From contig NZ_DAVG01000112.1 in assembly GCF_002505485.1 (NCBI RefSeq), positions 7,005-71,004 on the forward strand: DNA of 64,000 bases, written 5' to 3'. Source of the DNA: Methanosarcina sp. UBA5 (GTDB lineage: Archaea > Halobacteriota > Methanosarcinia > Methanosarcinales > Methanosarcinaceae). Below are positions 63,046 through 64,000 of this stretch, piece by piece. A model generated the notes under the pieces. That model was not told the DNA's origin and made no database searches. It was given only the letters and a program-made list of their open reading frames with translations. Position numbers and translations under genes: made by a program. Every line of letters starts with the position of its first letter. The stretch's first letter is position 1.

Positions 63046-63747
63046 ATGACTCCTGCAAAAACTACCCAAAATGCCACCCCCCATCTTCCCGAAGATTTTG
63101 ATTTCCGAATTTCCGGAGTTCTCCCTTACTACTCCTGTTTTCATCAGGAAACTATCAATTTCGTCAAATCCCTGCCATCCAGCCCAAAAATCTGGCTGGA
63201 TACCGGATGCGGAACAGGATCTCTGGTTAATAAGGCAATAGAGGAATTTCAGGCTACAAAGTTTCTTTTACTTGATCCCTCAGAAGGTATGCTGAATCAG
63301 GCAAGGAAAAAACTATCACCCCACCCTGCTGACAGGCTGAAATTCCTGAAAGCTTCCCCTACACAGGAATTCTCTCAAGAATTGGAGGAAAACCCGGACA
63401 TTATAACTGCGATACAGTGTCATCACTACCTAACCCGTGAAGGCAGAGCCAGAGCTACTGACGTATGTTATAATCTTTTAAAAGAAAGTGGAATTTATAT
63501 CACCTTTGAGAATATCAGGCCTCTAACCGAGGAGGGAATCCTCGCAGGGAAAAGATACTGGCGCAATTTTCAGTTAACCCACGGCAGGACTGAGGAAGAA
63601 GTAAAGAAGCATTTGGAGCGTTTTGATACTGAATATTTTCCAATAACTGTTGAAGAACACCTGAAACTCCTAAGAGGAACAGGGTTCAGGACCGTGGAGT
63701 TATTCTGGTACTCTTATATGCAGGCTGGCTTTTATTGCATCAAATAA
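63046..63747 (+). CDS. Class I SAM-dependent methyltransferase
   Basis: A 233-residue protein with the SAM-binding motif IWLDTGCGTGSLV (about 51-63), LLLDPSEGMLNQARKKL as the acidic loop, and AIQCHHYLTREGRARATD after the fourth strand. The N-terminal lead and end (GTGFRTVELFWYSYMQAGFY) match small archaeal methyltransferases. It resembles UbiE-like enzymes; the substrate is not known. It stands alone. Confidence 0.87.
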   Translation: MTPAKTTQNATPHLPEDFDFRISGVLPYYSCFHQETINFVKSLPSSPKIWLDTGCGTGSLVNKAIEEFQATKFLLLDPSEGMLNQARKKLSPHPADRLKFLKASPTQEFSQELEENPDIITAIQCHHYLTREGRARATDVCYNLLKESGIYITFENIRPLTEEGILAGKRYWRNFQLTHGRTEEEVKKHLERFDTEYFPITVEEHLKLLRGTGFRTVELFWYSYMQAGFYCIK

Positions 63748-64000
63748 TTGTTTATCTGGTTCTTATTCTCCTAATTCTCTTTCTTATTATTCTATTAAAG
63801 GATTTAAAATTATCAATTAGCTGACGAATTTCATCTTATGGAGATACAGTATAATTTTTTTATTAATGAAATGATATTAATATTGATTCTTCATTTGTTT
63901 TTCATCACAAAAAACAGAATAAATGGAATATTTATTTTAAAACATATTTGGGTGGCAAAATTATATGGAAGATATAATAATTTATTTACTGATTGGTGCT

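Overview
The window is chromosomal DNA of a methanogenic archaeon, almost certainly a Methanosarcina species. The evidence is a complete archaeal ribosomal-protein cluster with RNase P protein 1, eS4, eL32, eL19, SecY and Cbf5; an RNA polymerase subunit D carrying two ferredoxin-type cluster motifs; a methanogenesis marker 2 protein; an archaeal NifB; an MtrA-like fragment; archaeosine precursor genes; TATA-box promoters; and frequent TTG/GTG starts. Intergenic DNA is long and AT-rich, as in that genus. The species is not decided here.

Layout. (1) 1-24100, minus strand: the L3-L4-L23-L2-S19-L22-S3-L29-Rpp29-S17-L14-L24-S4e-L5-S14-S8-L6-L32e-L19e-L18-S5-L30-L15-SecY-Adk-wHTH-EMC3/DUF106-CMK-Cbf5 cluster, then tRNA-Ser(GGA), S13-S4-S11-RpoD and the 5' end of a tRNA-Leu. 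A bacterial-looking ABC exporter pair sits between tRNA-Ser and S13. The cluster is read from a good TATA box about 690 bp upstream of L3. (2) 24.3-33 kb, plus strand: four paralogous secreted or cell-surface proteins, all with TTG starts, showing domain shuffling, a near-identical 231-bp tract suggesting gene conversion, and loss of a membrane anchor by frameshift. (3) 33.3-42.2 kb: an accessory and decaying region. It has a glycosyltransferase remnant, a DHH phosphoesterase, an arsM pseudogene, a hydantoinase/oxoprolinase pseudogene, an acr3 with a frameshifted 3' end, two ArsR regulators, an AhpD-like protein with a poly-Cys tail, and an MtrA-like remnant. Two classes of palindrome with six-base spacers (11-6-11 and 7-6-7) lie next to the arsenic-type genes and look like ArsR operators. 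(4) 42.2-50.7 kb: a YhaO/YhaN (SbcD/SbcC-like) nuclease-ATPase pair, an HD-domain protein, a small conserved protein and a basic protein of ten Arg-Tyr-Ile-Pro-Gly-x-Trp repeats. (5) 50.7-64 kb: element fragments, tRNA-Thr(GGT), a DUF98 chorismate lyase-like protein, marker 2 protein, a ferredoxin too short for most ORF cut-offs, NifB, a QueD-QueE-DUF366-QueC operon for archaeosine precursor synthesis, two small phosphoesterases, a DGC-domain protein, an orphan 3' fragment of a second hydantoinase gene, and a methyltransferase.

The first 24 kb is tightly packed, with overlapping genes (translation, secretion, RNA modification). The middle is loosely packed and rich in short tandem repeats, inverted-repeat elements and pseudogenes. 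Function calls come from reading protein motifs; no database search was run.
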